Part shown: in pieces, positions 9,903 through 18,273 of the stretch | Layout: every line of letters begins with the position of its first letter | How positions within the stretch are numbered: the stretch's first letter is position 1 | NCBI RefSeq assembly: GCF_001051235.1 | Contig: NZ_CBTJ020000114.1 | Span: forward strand, 1-60,495 | Source of the DNA: Candidatus Competibacter denitrificans Run_A_D11 | Lineage (GTDB): Bacteria; Pseudomonadota; Gammaproteobacteria; Competibacterales; Competibacteraceae | Length of the DNA: 60,495 nucleotides | Reading direction: 5' to 3' | Translations under genes and position numbers: made by a program | The notes under the pieces: model-generated | Databases searched by the model: none | What the model was told of the DNA's origin: nothing | The model's input: the letters and a program-made list of their open reading frames with translations, nothing else

Positions 9903-10478
9903 TCAGTCGTCCCAGAAGTCATTGAAGCGGTCTGCCGCAAGCTGCGTATAGTGGGTGGTGTATTGGATATTCTTATGCCCCAGGTAGTGCTGGATGGCGC
10001 GTGTATCTTGTCCATCGTTCGCCAACTTGAAACCCGTCGAATGCCGCAGCATGTGTGGATGGATGGGCATACCCAGGTTTGCCGCTTCGCCAGCACGGGC
10101 AACCAACTTGCGAAAGGTAGAGTCCGTCAATGGCGCCTTGCGCTCAGAGACGAAGACATAGGGTGTAGCCGGGTAATCGCGCCATAGTTGACGTAGTGCT
10201 CTGATTTCCGGGCCTCGTAATGGCTGGGTACTCGGCAATCCGTGCTTACGTCGGCGCACATGCAGGAGTCCCTGTCGCAAATCTACTTGTTCGCGTCGCA
10301 AGGCGACCAATTCTGAAACCCGTAGCCCATGCCGATAAGCCAGCAAAATCATCGTCGCATCACGATGGCCATGACGTCCAAGCCGTTTAGCCGCAATGAT
10401 CAACCGGTCGACCTCGGTCGGTGTGAGGTACTCCCGGCTACGTCTATGATCGTTGCGTTGTTTGAGAGGCGGTTTCAT
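9903..10478 (-). CDS. tnpI: FimB/TnpI-like tyrosine recombinase (cointegrate resolution)
   Basis: About 191 residues from ATG 10478 (MKPPLKQRNDHRRSR); a GTG start at 10517 would add 13 residues but run through the recombination-site repeat, so the ATG is preferred. Catalytic residues are visible: Arg in YRHGLRVSELVALR, Lys in RRRKHG, HxxR in HPHMLRHS, His in LGHKN and the nucleophile Tyr in HYTQLA. It lacks a separate N-terminal SAM-like domain and is close in size and style to FimB/FimE invertases. By position it should resolve transposition cointegrates at the palindromic site just upstream. Confidence 0.85.
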   Translation of the reverse strand: MKPPLKQRNDHRRSREYLTPTEVDRLIIAAKRLGRHGHRDATMILLAYRHGLRVSELVALRREQVDLRQGLLHVRRRKHGLPSTQPLRGPEIRALRQLWRDYPATPYVFVSERKAPLTDSTFRKLVARAGEAANLGMPIHPHMLRHSTGFKLANDGQDTRAIQHYLGHKNIQYTTHYTQLAADRFNDFWDD

Positions 10479-10487
10479 CGCGACTAA

Positions 10488-10597
10488 ACTTTCCCGAAAA
10501 GGATCATTGGCGCTCACTCAGCCGAGGCCTGCGATACAAGCATTATAATAATCTACTGGTGAATAACTTTCCCGAAAAGGGGCCTTATCGGGAAAGT
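10488..10597. promoter_or_regulatory. Internal recombination site (IRS-like) of the Tn3 element
   Basis: ACTTTCCCGAAAAGG occurs at 10488-10502 and again at 10566-10580, and the second copy is paired with an inverted CGGGAAAGT at 10589-10597. An inverted core with an additional directly repeated arm between tnpI and tnpA matches the layout of TnpI-type resolution sites. Confidence 0.7.
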
Positions 10598-10621
10598 GTT
10601 TAGCGGAAGCAATATCCCACG

Positions 10622-13600
10622 ATGGCGACGAAGAACAAGCTATTGACCGTCCTGTCGGAGGCCGAACAGTACGCCCTGTATGGCTTGCCCGACTTCGATG
10701 ACGGGCAGCGACTGGACTATTTGTCACTGTCTGAACCGGAGTTGGCGCTCGCCAGCAGTCGCCCCAGCCTCTGTGCCAAGACTTACTGCGCCTTGCAGAT
10801 CGGCTATTTCAAAGCCAAGCATATCTTCTTCCGGTTCACCTGGGATGAGGTGCCGGAGGATTGTGCCTTCGTCCTGACCCGCTATTTCAACGACCAAGCC
10901 TTCGAGCCGCAGGCCCTCACCAAGCACGAATATTACACGCAGCGTGTCATGATCGCGGAGCTGTTCGGCTATCGGCTCTGGTCGGCCGATTTGCTCCCGC
11001 AACTCACGCAACAGGTCGCCCAGAGGGTTCGCCGCGATGTCACGCTCGGCTTTATCGTCGCTGAACTCATCATTTATCTCAACGAGCATAAGATCGTCCG
11101 GCCCGGCTATACGACCTTGCAGGCTCTGATCAGTGAGGCGTTGTCCGCTGAACGCCGACGTTTGGGTAAATTACTCGCCGAGGGGTTGGACAGCGCCGCA
11201 AAGGACGCACTGGCCCAGCTCTTGGTCCGCGACGACACCCTGTCGGAACTGGCCGCCCTCAAACAGGATGCCAAGGACTTCGGCTGGCGGCAGATGGCAC
11301 AGGAGCGCGCAAAACGCGCCCGGCTCGAACCGCTGTACCGAATAGCCAAGGCGCTGCTGCCTAAGCTCGCGATCTCGCAACAGAATCTCAACTATTACGC
11401 GAGTCTGGCCAACTTCTACACGGTTTACGACCTACGCCGCCTCAAGGCCGAACAGACTCATTTATACCTGTTATGCTACGTTTGGCAACGCTATCGACAG
11501 CTTACCGACCATCTCGTCGACGCCTTGGGTTACCACATGAAGCAAGTGGAAGACGCAAGCAAGGCGCGTGCGAGCAAGCACTTCGCGGCTGAGCAGGTGC
11601 AGCGGCAGCAGGAGACGCCCCAGGTCGGGCGCTTGCTGTTGCTCTATGTCGATGACGCGGTGGCTGACACCACGCCTTTTGGCGACGTGCGCCAGCGCGC
11701 GTTCAAGATCATGCCCAGGGAAAGGCTACAAATCGCCGGCCAACGCCTGAGCATGAAACCCGCGAGCAAGCTGGCCCTGCGCTGGCAGGTGGTGGATGGA
11801 TTGGCCGAACGCATGCGGCGCCATCTGCGTCCGCTTTATAGTGCGCTCGACTTTTCCGGGGTCATGCTCGATAACCCTTGGCTGGCAGCCCTCGCTTGGG
11901 TGAAGGGCGTATTCGCTAAACCGCAACGCTTGTCGCAGCGCCCGCTCGCCGAATGCCCGGAGGCCACCCTGCCCAAGCGCCTGCGGTCTTATCTGCTGAC
12001 ATTCGATGCGGACGGGAAGCCAACGGGCGTACACGCCGACCGCTATGAATTCTGGCTCTACCGCCAGATTAGAAAGCGCCTCAAGTCAGGCGAAATCTAC
12101 CTGGACGACAGCTTTGAGCACCGCTGCTTCACCGACGAACTCGTCTCTCTCGACGAGAAGGCGGACATACTCAGGGCGATGGACATTCCCTGGCTGCGCC
12201 AACCGATCGACACCCAGCTCAATACACTGACGGTCGAACTCCACCAGCAATGGCTGGCATTCAACCGTGAGTTGCGCCAAGGCAAGCTGAAGCACCTCGA
12301 CTACGATCGCCAAACCCAAGCGCTGACCTGGCGTAAGCCCAAGGCCGACAAGAATGCCGAGCGTGAGGAGGCGTTCTACGCGCAACTGCCGTTCTGCGAT
12401 GTGGCCGACGTGTTCCGCTTTGTGAACGGGCAATGCCCGTTCTTATCAGCGCTGACACCACTGCAGCCGCGCTACGCCAAGCAGGTCGCCGACGCGGACA
12501 GTCTGATGGCGGTCATCATCGCCCAAGCGATGAATCATGGCAACCTCATCATGTCACGCACCAGCGATATGCTTTACCATGTGCTGGAGACGACCTATCA
12601 ACAGTACCTGCGCCAAGCCTCGCTGCAGGCGGCCAACGACTGCATCAGCAACGCCATTGCCGGCTTGCCGATCTTCCCACACTATTCATTCGACCTCGAG
12701 ACGCTCTACGGTGCGGTCGACGGCCAGAAATTCGGGGTTGAACGACCCACCATCAAGGCGCGGTACTCACGCAAGTATTTCGGGCGCGGCAAAGGCGTCG
12801 TCGCCTATACCCTGCTGTGCAACCATGTGCCGCTGCAGGGCTGGCTCATCGGCGCGCATGAGTACGAGGCCCATCATGTGTTCGATGTCTGGTATCGCAA
12901 TACGTCAGACATCGTGCCAACGGCGATTACCGGTGATATGCATAGCGTCAACAAGGCGAACTTCGCGATTCTGCACTGGTTCGGACGGCGTTTTGAGCCG
13001 CGTTTCACCGATCTCGAAGCGCAACTAAAGCAGCTTTACTGCGCCGATGACCCGGCACTCTACGAGAAATGTCTGATCCGCCCCATCGGTCAGATCGACC
13101 GGCAAGTCATTGTCGACGAGAAATCCAATATCGACCAAATCGTCGCCACGCTGGGCTTGAAAAAGATGACCCAAGGTACGCTGATCCGCAAGCTCTGCAC
13201 CTACACCACACCCAATCCGACACGGCGAGCCATCTTCGAGTTCGACAGACTGATCCGCAGCCTCTACACCCTGCGCTACCTGCATAACCCGCAACTGCAG
13301 CGCAACGTCCACCGCTCGCAGAACCGGATCGAGTCTTACCATCAGCTGCGTTCGGCCATTGCCCAAGTCGGCGGCAAGAAGGAGTTGACCGGTCGCACTG
13401 ATATTGAAATCGAGATCAGCAACCAATGTGCGCGGCTGATCGCCAACACCATAATCTTCTACAATTCCGCCATCCTGTCACGGCTCCTCAAAAAATACGA
13501 AGCGAACCAAGACGCGAAAGCTCTGGCTCTGATCAAGACGATTTCGCCGACGGCATGGCGCCATATCCATTTGAATGGACACTACACCTTCCGTGGTGAC

Positions 13601-13651
13601 GGGCAGATTATCGACTTGGATGCGATCGTGGCAAAGCTTATCTTAGCGTGA
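10622..13651 (+). CDS. tnpA: Tn3-family transposase TnpA
   Basis: A 1009-residue DDE transposase of usual Tn3-family length. The N-terminal DUF4158-like region (about 1-170) recognises the 38-bp ends, and the C-terminal DDE domain includes YGAVDGQKFG, ITGDMHSVNKANFAIL and the conserved final part with RNVHRSQNRIESYHQLR. It ends inside the right terminal repeat, as is common in compact Tn3 elements. It is divergent from the recombinase gene with the recombination site between them. The frame is intact, so the element may be active. Confidence 0.97.
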   Translation: MATKNKLLTVLSEAEQYALYGLPDFDDGQRLDYLSLSEPELALASSRPSLCAKTYCALQIGYFKAKHIFFRFTWDEVPEDCAFVLTRYFNDQAFEPQALTKHEYYTQRVMIAELFGYRLWSADLLPQLTQQVAQRVRRDVTLGFIVAELIIYLNEHKIVRPGYTTLQALISEALSAERRRLGKLLAEGLDSAAKDALAQLLVRDDTLSELAALKQDAKDFGWRQMAQERAKRARLEPLYRIAKALLPKLAISQQNLNYYASLANFYTVYDLRRLKAEQTHLYLLCYVWQRYRQLTDHLVDALGYHMKQVEDASKARASKHFAAEQVQRQQETPQVGRLLLLYVDDAVADTTPFGDVRQRAFKIMPRERLQIAGQRLSMKPASKLALRWQVVDGLAERMRRHLRPLYSALDFSGVMLDNPWLAALAWVKGVFAKPQRLSQRPLAECPEATLPKRLRSYLLTFDADGKPTGVHADRYEFWLYRQIRKRLKSGEIYLDDSFEHRCFTDELVSLDEKADILRAMDIPWLRQPIDTQLNTLTVELHQQWLAFNRELRQGKLKHLDYDRQTQALTWRKPKADKNAEREEAFYAQLPFCDVADVFRFVNGQCPFLSALTPLQPRYAKQVADADSLMAVIIAQAMNHGNLIMSRTSDMLYHVLETTYQQYLRQASLQAANDCISNAIAGLPIFPHYSFDLETLYGAVDGQKFGVERPTIKARYSRKYFGRGKGVVAYTLLCNHVPLQGWLIGAHEYEAHHVFDVWYRNTSDIVPTAITGDMHSVNKANFAILHWFGRRFEPRFTDLEAQLKQLYCADDPALYEKCLIRPIGQIDRQVIVDEKSNIDQIVATLGLKKMTQGTLIRKLCTYTTPNPTRRAIFEFDRLIRSLYTLRYLHNPQLQRNVHRSQNRIESYHQLRSAIAQVGGKKELTGRTDIEIEISNQCARLIANTIIFYNSAILSRLLKKYEANQDAKALALIKTISPTAWRHIHLNGHYTFRGDGQIIDLDAIVAKLILA

Positions 13652-13976
13652 CGGAATTTTCTGGGGTTTGGGCTTACACCCCCAACAAATGTTCGGCTTC
13701 CCGCACATCCCGGAGTGATTGCAGTTCGGGCGGTAAAAACCCGGCGTTCTTCAGCAGGCGATAGGCAACGCGCAATTCTTCCGGAATCGCTGAGTCATCC
13801 TCCAGGCGCAAGGGCTGGCCCTCGCCGGCCAAGCCGCGCAGTTCTCCCCGGTCGATGGCCTCCTGAATACGGGCTTCGGCGATGTGATCCAGAAGATTCA
13901 TAGCCACCCCTTTCCTCCGATCAGGTGGGCCACCACATAAACAGTTATCAGAAATCATCCGGTCGGGTCGTCTATC

Positions 13977-14360
13977 ATGGATGGGTTAACCTACGAAGAG
14001 AAACCCGCCAATAACCCCACGGCACACCGCCAAACTCGCCGGATGATAAAACTCATGCCCTCACCGAGCCTATTGGAAAAAATCGATCCTGACCGCTATC
14101 CGAATATGACCATGACCTTTGCCGCAATCCTGGGCTATGTCTGCGGGGAGCAGTGGACTCAACCGGTCATCCTGGACATTGATATCGTCGATGACGTGAT
14201 GCTGGCGATGAGTAAGGGGCAGATGCTACCCAATTTCCTGGGGGAAGTTCCTGACGTGCGGGTGAATCTGCGTCGGCTGGGCATGGCGGCGGGTCTGACG
14301 CCCGAGGAATGGGCCGAATATCAGGCACTGACGGAGGAGCGGCTGCACCTGACGTTGTAG
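13977..14360 (+). CDS. Hypothetical protein (127 aa)
   Basis: A soluble, acidic protein with no recognised family. Features are MTMTFAAILGYVCGEQWTQP and DIDIVDDVMLAMSKGQML. An internal ATG at codon 23 (MIKLMPSP) or 27 may be the true start, since the first 25 residues are polar and poorly conserved-looking. It is divergent from the interrupted DUF1992 gene with a gap of about 75 bp. No operon partner. Confidence 0.5.
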   Translation: MDGLTYEEKPANNPTAHRQTRRMIKLMPSPSLLEKIDPDRYPNMTMTFAAILGYVCGEQWTQPVILDIDIVDDVMLAMSKGQMLPNFLGEVPDVRVNLRRLGMAAGLTPEEWAEYQALTEERLHLTL

Positions 14361-14374
14361 GGCGCTGGGCGGTG

Positions 14375-14491
14375 TCAGAGCCAGCCCAACCACCAGGCCA
14401 GGGGATGTCGCCACATATCCGCCACGATCACCCGCCAGAGTTCTACAGCAAGATCAGTTTCGCTCCAGCGCCATTGATCATCGGCTGACAT
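14375..14491 (-). CDS. Small Trp-rich protein (38 aa)
   Basis: MSADDQWRWS ... LAWWLGWL with six or more tryptophans and an amphipathic C-terminus. It starts just downstream of the CRISPR-like repeat pair and ends 15 nt from the convergent 127-residue gene. The open frame extends further upstream through the repeats, but this internal ATG is the first sensible start. Function unknown. Confidence 0.35.
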   Translation of the reverse strand: MSADDQWRWSETDLAVELWRVIVADMWRHPLAWWLGWL

Positions 14492-14541
14492 GGGAATACC
14501 TCGCAGAGACGAAAAACCCCGCACAAGACGGGGTTCATTGG

Positions 14542-14647
14542 TTAATCCCTTTTTAATCAGGGCTACAGGAAGACATGAGAGGCAGCCGCTATTGTCAAAT
14601 ACCGGGAAGCCGGATGAAGGTCTTAATCCCTTTTTCATCAGGGCCAC
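14542..14647. CRISPR. Two degenerate CRISPR-like repeats with one spacer-sized gap
   Basis: Copies at 14542-14566 and 14623-14647 share TTAATCCCTTTTT-[A/C]-ATCAGGGC-[T/C]-AC (23 of 25 identical); the second continues to TAAAAC and is preceded by GGTC. The 81-bp period would be a ~37-bp repeat plus ~44-bp spacer. No cas genes are present. It may be an orphan remnant, or just a duplicated segment. Confidence 0.35.
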
Positions 14648-14667
14648 TCTAAAACAGCATCAACCCA

Positions 14668-15480
14668 TTATGCGCTTTTGCCGGGGGTGGCGCTCCCTTT
14701 CAAGCCCAGTTTCGGGCGTTCAATTCTCGGGGCGGGTTCCGGTTCGGGGCCGGTGGACACCGGCACGGGCGCTTTTGATGCCGCCGGGGCCGTCGCGTCC
14801 GGTTTGACTTTCTTCTCGAAGACTTGCACCGCCGGGCTGTCTAACCGGAAACCGCCCTCGATGGCCGCACCCATCTTGCCGGTGATCGCCGCCACCCAGT
14901 GCGGGTAGCTTTCCGCAGCGGTCTTCAAGCTATTCCACATCTTGTTCTTCAGTTCCACCAGCACCGTGCACCCCTCGGCCTGAACGGCAAACAGCATGGT
15001 TCCCGGTGAAGCGGGTTTCGCCTGGGGCAGGGTGTTAATTTTTAGCGTGACATCGAGCTTGCCGGGGATAGCCATCGCGATGAGTTCCGGGAGCAGTTCG
15101 TGGAGGGGAATCCCCGCCGGGGCGGCGGCGCGCGTGGGCGAAGCGGTCGATTCAGCAGCGGCGGTCGCGGGTTTCCGAGCGCGGGGCGATTGGGCGAACG
15201 CCTGCTGTTCCGGCGTGACCTCCCCGGCCGGTTGCCCCGCCAGATCATAACGCGGGCCGCCCTTGGCCAGCGCGCTCCGGTAGGCCGCCGCGCCCGTGTA
15301 GACTTTCAGCGCCCAACGAATCCGGGTCCGGGTCAGGTCGGCCAGGGCCGGATGCACACCGGCCAAAGCCATCAATTCCGCGCCCAAGCCAATCTTCAAG
15401 GGCTTGGGCGTCCGCCGGTGGAAGAGATCCGGGAACGCAGCGCACAGCCGGTCAATCAGGGGGTTCACATCCTGGGGCAT
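14668..15480 (-). CDS. proQ: ProQ/FinO-domain RNA-binding protein
   Basis: A 270-residue protein. Residues 1-90 are the ProQ/FinO fold: PLIDRLCAAFPDLF, PLKIGLGAELMALA, LTRTRIRWALKVYTGAAAYRSAL and RYDLAGQPAGEVTPEQ. Beyond a Ser/Ala-rich linker is a beta-strand-rich domain (KLDVTLKINTLP ... ILFAVQAEGCTVLVELKNKMW). FinO-class proteins bind sRNA hairpins and often control plasmid transfer or copy number. A truncated paralogue lies at 35.9-36.4 kb on the same strand. The gene is monocistronic and divergent from the operon at 15698. Confidence 0.85.
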   Translation of the reverse strand: MPQDVNPLIDRLCAAFPDLFHRRTPKPLKIGLGAELMALAGVHPALADLTRTRIRWALKVYTGAAAYRSALAKGGPRYDLAGQPAGEVTPEQQAFAQSPRARKPATAAAESTASPTRAAAPAGIPLHELLPELIAMAIPGKLDVTLKINTLPQAKPASPGTMLFAVQAEGCTVLVELKNKMWNSLKTAAESYPHWVAAITGKMGAAIEGGFRLDSPAVQVFEKKVKPDATAPAASKAPVPVSTGPEPEPAPRIERPKLGLKGSATPGKSA

Positions 15481-15660
15481 TCGAGAACCTCGTAGAATTA
15501 CAGACCGGTTAGTGTTTCACAATTTCACCGTCTTGGGCAGAGCGGAAGTTATCCCCGGTTTCTGTGGATGATGCGGCACAACGCGGTCTATCTTTTTAAG
15601 AACAATAGGGACTTGAGAGAATTTCTTGTCCTGCTTAAAAAGACCGCAATCGTGGTTTTC

Positions 15661-15669
15661 TGCTAGAAT
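15661..15669 (+). promoter_or_regulatory. Extended -10 element for the 15698 operon
   Basis: TGCTAGAAT is an extended -10 (TGnTANAAT) about 28 nt before the ATG of the first gene. No clear -35 is visible, as expected of extended -10 promoters. Confidence 0.45.
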
Positions 15670-15697
15670 TGATCCATCAAAAATAAGAAATTGATGA

Positions 15698-15961
15698 ATG
15701 CAACTTTTAAAATTGAAGGTTCTCGCGGAGGCAGCGGCGGTGCGCGAGGTTGAAGTGCAGCATGACGCGACGGCGGACGGGTGGACCGTACACATCACCT
15801 ACACCACACGAACCGGCGAACGCACCGAGCCGCTGGAGCGCCAACGCGGCGGATTGCGGACTTTCGCCACCCTGGACGCCGTGGCCCGGTGTCTGGCCGG
15901 ACTGGGCTTGACCGCGTTCCGGGTGAACGCCGTGGGCCTGGCCGAGGAGGAACCGCCATGA
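15698..15961 (+). CDS. Small protein, first gene of an ATPase operon (87 aa)
   Basis: An 87-residue alpha/beta protein beginning MQLLKLKVLAEAAAVREVEV. It resembles small plasmid partition-associated (ParC-like) proteins in length and opening motif, but I cannot confirm the family. Its TGA (15959-15961) overlaps the ATG of the next gene (ATGA), so translation is coupled. The first gene of three (15698, 15958, 16608). Confidence 0.6.
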   Translation: MQLLKLKVLAEAAAVREVEVQHDATADGWTVHITYTTRTGERTEPLERQRGGLRTFATLDAVARCLAGLGLTAFRVNAVGLAEEEPP

Positions 15962-16611
15962 AGCGCGGCCTGCTGCTCGTCATGCTGCTTCCGACCGTGG
16001 CGGCGGCCTGGGAGGAAGAACCGGCGCTGGCCTTCATTCTGGCCTATCATCCGGTGGTGACCGCTCAGCGCGACGTAGCGACCGCCTACCGACCGCCCAG
16101 CCTCACCCGCCGGGTGATGGAACACACCTCGTTCTACGTGCGGGCCGCGTCGGGTACGAGCAGCACGGTCTCGGAGGGGGGCGACACGACGACCAGTTCC
16201 CCGCTGACCGTCGGGATTCAGGTCAACATCCCGCTGGCCTCGCCCCGCGAACAACGCGAGTACGCCCAACAGGCATTGGCTGAATCCGTCCGCATCGACG
16301 AGGTGCGCGGGCGGGCGCTGGCTGACCTGGGAAAGTTACGGGAACTGGAAGCCGAACACGCCGCCGTGCGGGAACGGCTGGACTTTCACCGCTCCAAAGC
16401 CGACTGGTTGCAGGAGCGCATCCAGAAAGGCTACGAGGGCGACGTGGAAAAGCTCTGGGAAACCGCCCAGAAGCAGAACGCCGAAGCGGCGGCGGTGAAG
16501 CGGCTGGAGTTGCTCCTTGATGCCCAGCGCCGACAAGTCGCCCATACCGCCGGGGCGCAGTGGGAACCGTTACTGAAGTATCTGGCCAATCAGGGGAGGC
16601 TCCCCGAATGA
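15958..16611 (+). CDS. Periplasmic protein with TolC-like coiled-coil half repeat (217 aa)
   Basis: Starts at ATG 15958, overlapping the preceding stop; the open frame reaches further upstream but without a ribosome site. Residues 1-16 are a signal peptide (MKRGLLLVMLLPTVAAA). The segment AFILAYHPVVTAQRDVATAY and VGIQVNIPLASPREQREYAQQAL resemble the helix/strand pattern of a TolC-family outer-membrane factor repeat, followed by a long coiled coil. At 217 residues it is about half of TolC, so it may be a stand-alone half-repeat protein. It overlaps the ATPase gene by 4 nt. The family resemblance is my reading and should be tested by profile search. Confidence 0.6.
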   Translation: MKRGLLLVMLLPTVAAAWEEEPALAFILAYHPVVTAQRDVATAYRPPSLTRRVMEHTSFYVRAASGTSSTVSEGGDTTTSSPLTVGIQVNIPLASPREQREYAQQALAESVRIDEVRGRALADLGKLRELEAEHAAVRERLDFHRSKADWLQERIQKGYEGDVEKLWETAQKQNAEAAAVKRLELLLDAQRRQVAHTAGAQWEPLLKYLANQGRLPE

Positions 16612-17540
16612 AAGCGATCACTGGTTTGCTGGGCCGCGACGACCTGGTGGAGACGGTCGCCCGCGAGGCGCGCAAGGGCCGGCACCTGCTGCTGACCGGC
16701 CCGGTGGGGATCGGCAAATCCGCCGTCCTGGAGGCGGTGATTGACCGGCTGATCGTGCGCCGCGATCTCATCGTCCTCCACGTCCACGAACATCAGGCGA
16801 AAGGGCAATTTCTCGAAATTGCCCGGGGTCTGCTGGAATCGGGCCTGCTCAAACCCTCGGCGCTGGAGCTGGATGCGGACCTCGACGCCCTGAACCCGGC
16901 GGCGATTGAATGGGCGAAGATCAAGCGCTCGGTCAACCGCCTGAGCATCCGCGACCTGACCGCCGCCATCATCCCGGCGGTTCACGCCCAGCCCGGCCGG
17001 GTGCTGATCGCCGTGGACGACCTGACCCCGGTCACGCCCACCCTGGTGGCCTTCTGGCTGGCGATCCTGGATGCCGCCCAGCTCGTGGCCTGCGCCAGCG
17101 CGAAGAAGCCCAACGTGGCCAAGCTGTGGTGGAAGCTGGCCGAGATCGAGATCCCGCCGCTGGCCCCGGAGCACGCGCGCGCGATCGCCCAGACCTACCT
17201 CACCCAGACCGGGACCCTGGTGGAATCCCCGGCGCTGTTCATCGCTCACGTCGTCCAGCAGGCCAACGGCAACCCGCAAGCCCTCGCCGATCTGCTGGCG
17301 GACTCCAGCAAGGAGCGGGTGGTGGACAAGCAGCGCATCCGGGAAATGCGCCATGCGGCGGGGGTGCGCTATCTGGACTTCACCCCGGTGATGATCGTGG
17401 CGCTGGCGTCGATCATCGGCGCCCGGTATCTGGCGATTGGCACCGGCGACACCGAGCTGTATGTGTTCGCCGGGATGCTCGCGGCAGTGGTCATCAGTAT
17501 CCGGGTGTTCCTGTTCCGGGGGGCGGGGCGGGCCAATTGA
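16608..17540 (+). CDS. AAA-type ATPase with C-terminal membrane anchor
   Basis: A 310-residue protein starting at ATG 16608 that overlaps the previous stop. The Walker A is GPVGIGKS (about residues 27-34), Walker B-like VLIAVDDLTP near 125, and a C-terminal lid domain with NGNPQALADLL, as in STAND/ExeA-like ATPases. The last 50 residues form two membrane helices (MIVALASIIGARYLA, LYVFAGMLAAVVISIRVFLF). It should face the cytoplasm while its partner gene product is periplasmic, suggesting a membrane-spanning machine. Substrate unknown. Confidence 0.7.
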   Translation: MKAITGLLGRDDLVETVAREARKGRHLLLTGPVGIGKSAVLEAVIDRLIVRRDLIVLHVHEHQAKGQFLEIARGLLESGLLKPSALELDADLDALNPAAIEWAKIKRSVNRLSIRDLTAAIIPAVHAQPGRVLIAVDDLTPVTPTLVAFWLAILDAAQLVACASAKKPNVAKLWWKLAEIEIPPLAPEHARAIAQTYLTQTGTLVESPALFIAHVVQQANGNPQALADLLADSSKERVVDKQRIREMRHAAGVRYLDFTPVMIVALASIIGARYLAIGTGDTELYVFAGMLAAVVISIRVFLFRGAGRAN

Positions 17541-17546
17541 AAGCGG

Positions 17547-17801
17547 TTAACCGATCTCCCGCTCGTCCCCCGCTTGGGGCAGTTGACCGCCGGGCCGGGT
17601 CACGATGCGGCGAAAGGCCGCCAGATCGGCGCGGTCGCGCCGTTCGGCAAAAAACGCCGCTGTGTTGAGGACGGCCAGCTTTTCCGCGACCGCCGTCGCC
17701 ACCAGTTGATTGAGGCTGACGCCTTCGGCCTTGGCGAGTTGCTCAGCGGCGGCCTTGATCGACCGGGGCAGGCGCAGCGGATAGGTGACCGTGGTGCTCA
17801 T
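17547..17801 (-). CDS. Ribbon-helix-helix antitoxin
   Basis: An 84-residue protein with an RHH-like opening (TTVTYPLRLPRSIKAAAEQL and VSLNQLVATAVAEKLA). It overlaps the 3' end of the PIN-toxin gene by 4 nt, so the pair is co-translated with the toxin first. It should bind DNA through its N-terminus and neutralise the toxin via its C-terminal tail. RHH fold assignment is firm; pairing is by context. Confidence 0.75.
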   Translation of the reverse strand: MSTTVTYPLRLPRSIKAAAEQLAKAEGVSLNQLVATAVAEKLAVLNTAAFFAERRDRADLAAFRRIVTRPGGQLPQAGDEREIG

Positions 17802-18220
17802 GGAGCAATTCTCCGTAAGGCATCGCGTGGACTTAAGACCTCGATACCGAATTGAAGGGGGATAACGCCATAGTCGCGCAGGTTGAACGTGACCAGGACG
17901 TCGGCATGGCCGTTGACTGCCGCTTCCAGCACCATCTCATCATTCGGGTCGCGCAGGCGGGGCCGCCACAGAAAATGGGTTTCCACGGGTTCGATCAGGG
18001 CGGCCACGCCGTCCAGAAACACCTGCGCGTCGGCGGTACTGACGCCGGCCGCCTGCTGGTGTTCGGCCCGGCTGCACACCGCTTCATATTCGATGACCAG
18101 CGGTACGTTCGCAACCAGCGTGACGCGGCGGTCCAGTGCGGCCAAGAGCAATGCCGCCGACGCACCGGACGGGCTGCGCAGCGCCGCAACGACCACATCC
18201 GTATCCAATACCATACGCAT
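17798..18220 (-). CDS. PIN-domain toxin (VapC-like RNase)
   Basis: A 140-residue PIN domain: MRMVLDTDVVVAALRS carries the first acidic residues, RDPNDEMVLEAA the central acidic cluster, and HADVLVTFNLRDYG the last strand with Asp. Such toxins cleave RNA. Here the toxin gene precedes its antitoxin, the reverse of canonical vapBC. The unusual order is known in some PIN/RHH pairs and may need stronger regulation. The promoter should lie in the 53-bp gap shared divergently with the hydrolase gene. Confidence 0.8.
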   Translation of the reverse strand: MRMVLDTDVVVAALRSPSGASAALLLAALDRRVTLVANVPLVIEYEAVCSRAEHQQAAGVSTADAQVFLDGVAALIEPVETHFLWRPRLRDPNDEMVLEAAVNGHADVLVTFNLRDYGVIPLQFGIEVLSPRDALRRIAP

Positions 18221-18273
18221 ACGGTATTAAATCACATCTCCGGCGATGTTAAAACCCCACCACGACGGCTACC

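Larger units (their letters stand above)
9751..13683. mobile_element. Complete 3933-bp Tn3-family transposon with tyrosine recombinase
   Basis: Perfect 38-bp terminal inverted repeats lie at 9751-9788 (starting GGGGGTGTAAGCCC) and 13646-13683, flanked by direct 5-bp duplications AACAA (9746-9750 and 13684-13688). Inside are a minus-strand tyrosine recombinase, a palindromic recombination site and a plus-strand 1009-residue TnpA. Tn3 elements use 38-bp IRs and 5-bp duplications, so boundaries are certain. There are no passenger genes. Confidence 0.97.
9607..13901 (-). pseudogene. DUF1992 (DnaJ-homologue C28-like) gene split by a Tn3-family transposon
   Basis: The 5' part (13901-13684, starting MNLLDHIAEARIQEAI) and the 3' part (9745-9607, ending LLERLG) join perfectly when the transposon and one AACAA duplication are removed: 218 + 139 nt = 357 nt, a 118-residue protein plus stop. 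The restored junction reads AEHLLQQLPESD. The sequence has the DUF1992 hallmarks (IAEARIQEAIDRGE, GEGQPL, PEELRVAYRLLKNAG). The family is small, cytoplasmic and of poorly known function. The gene is inactive here, and the intact frame around the junction implies a recent insertion. Confidence 0.9.
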
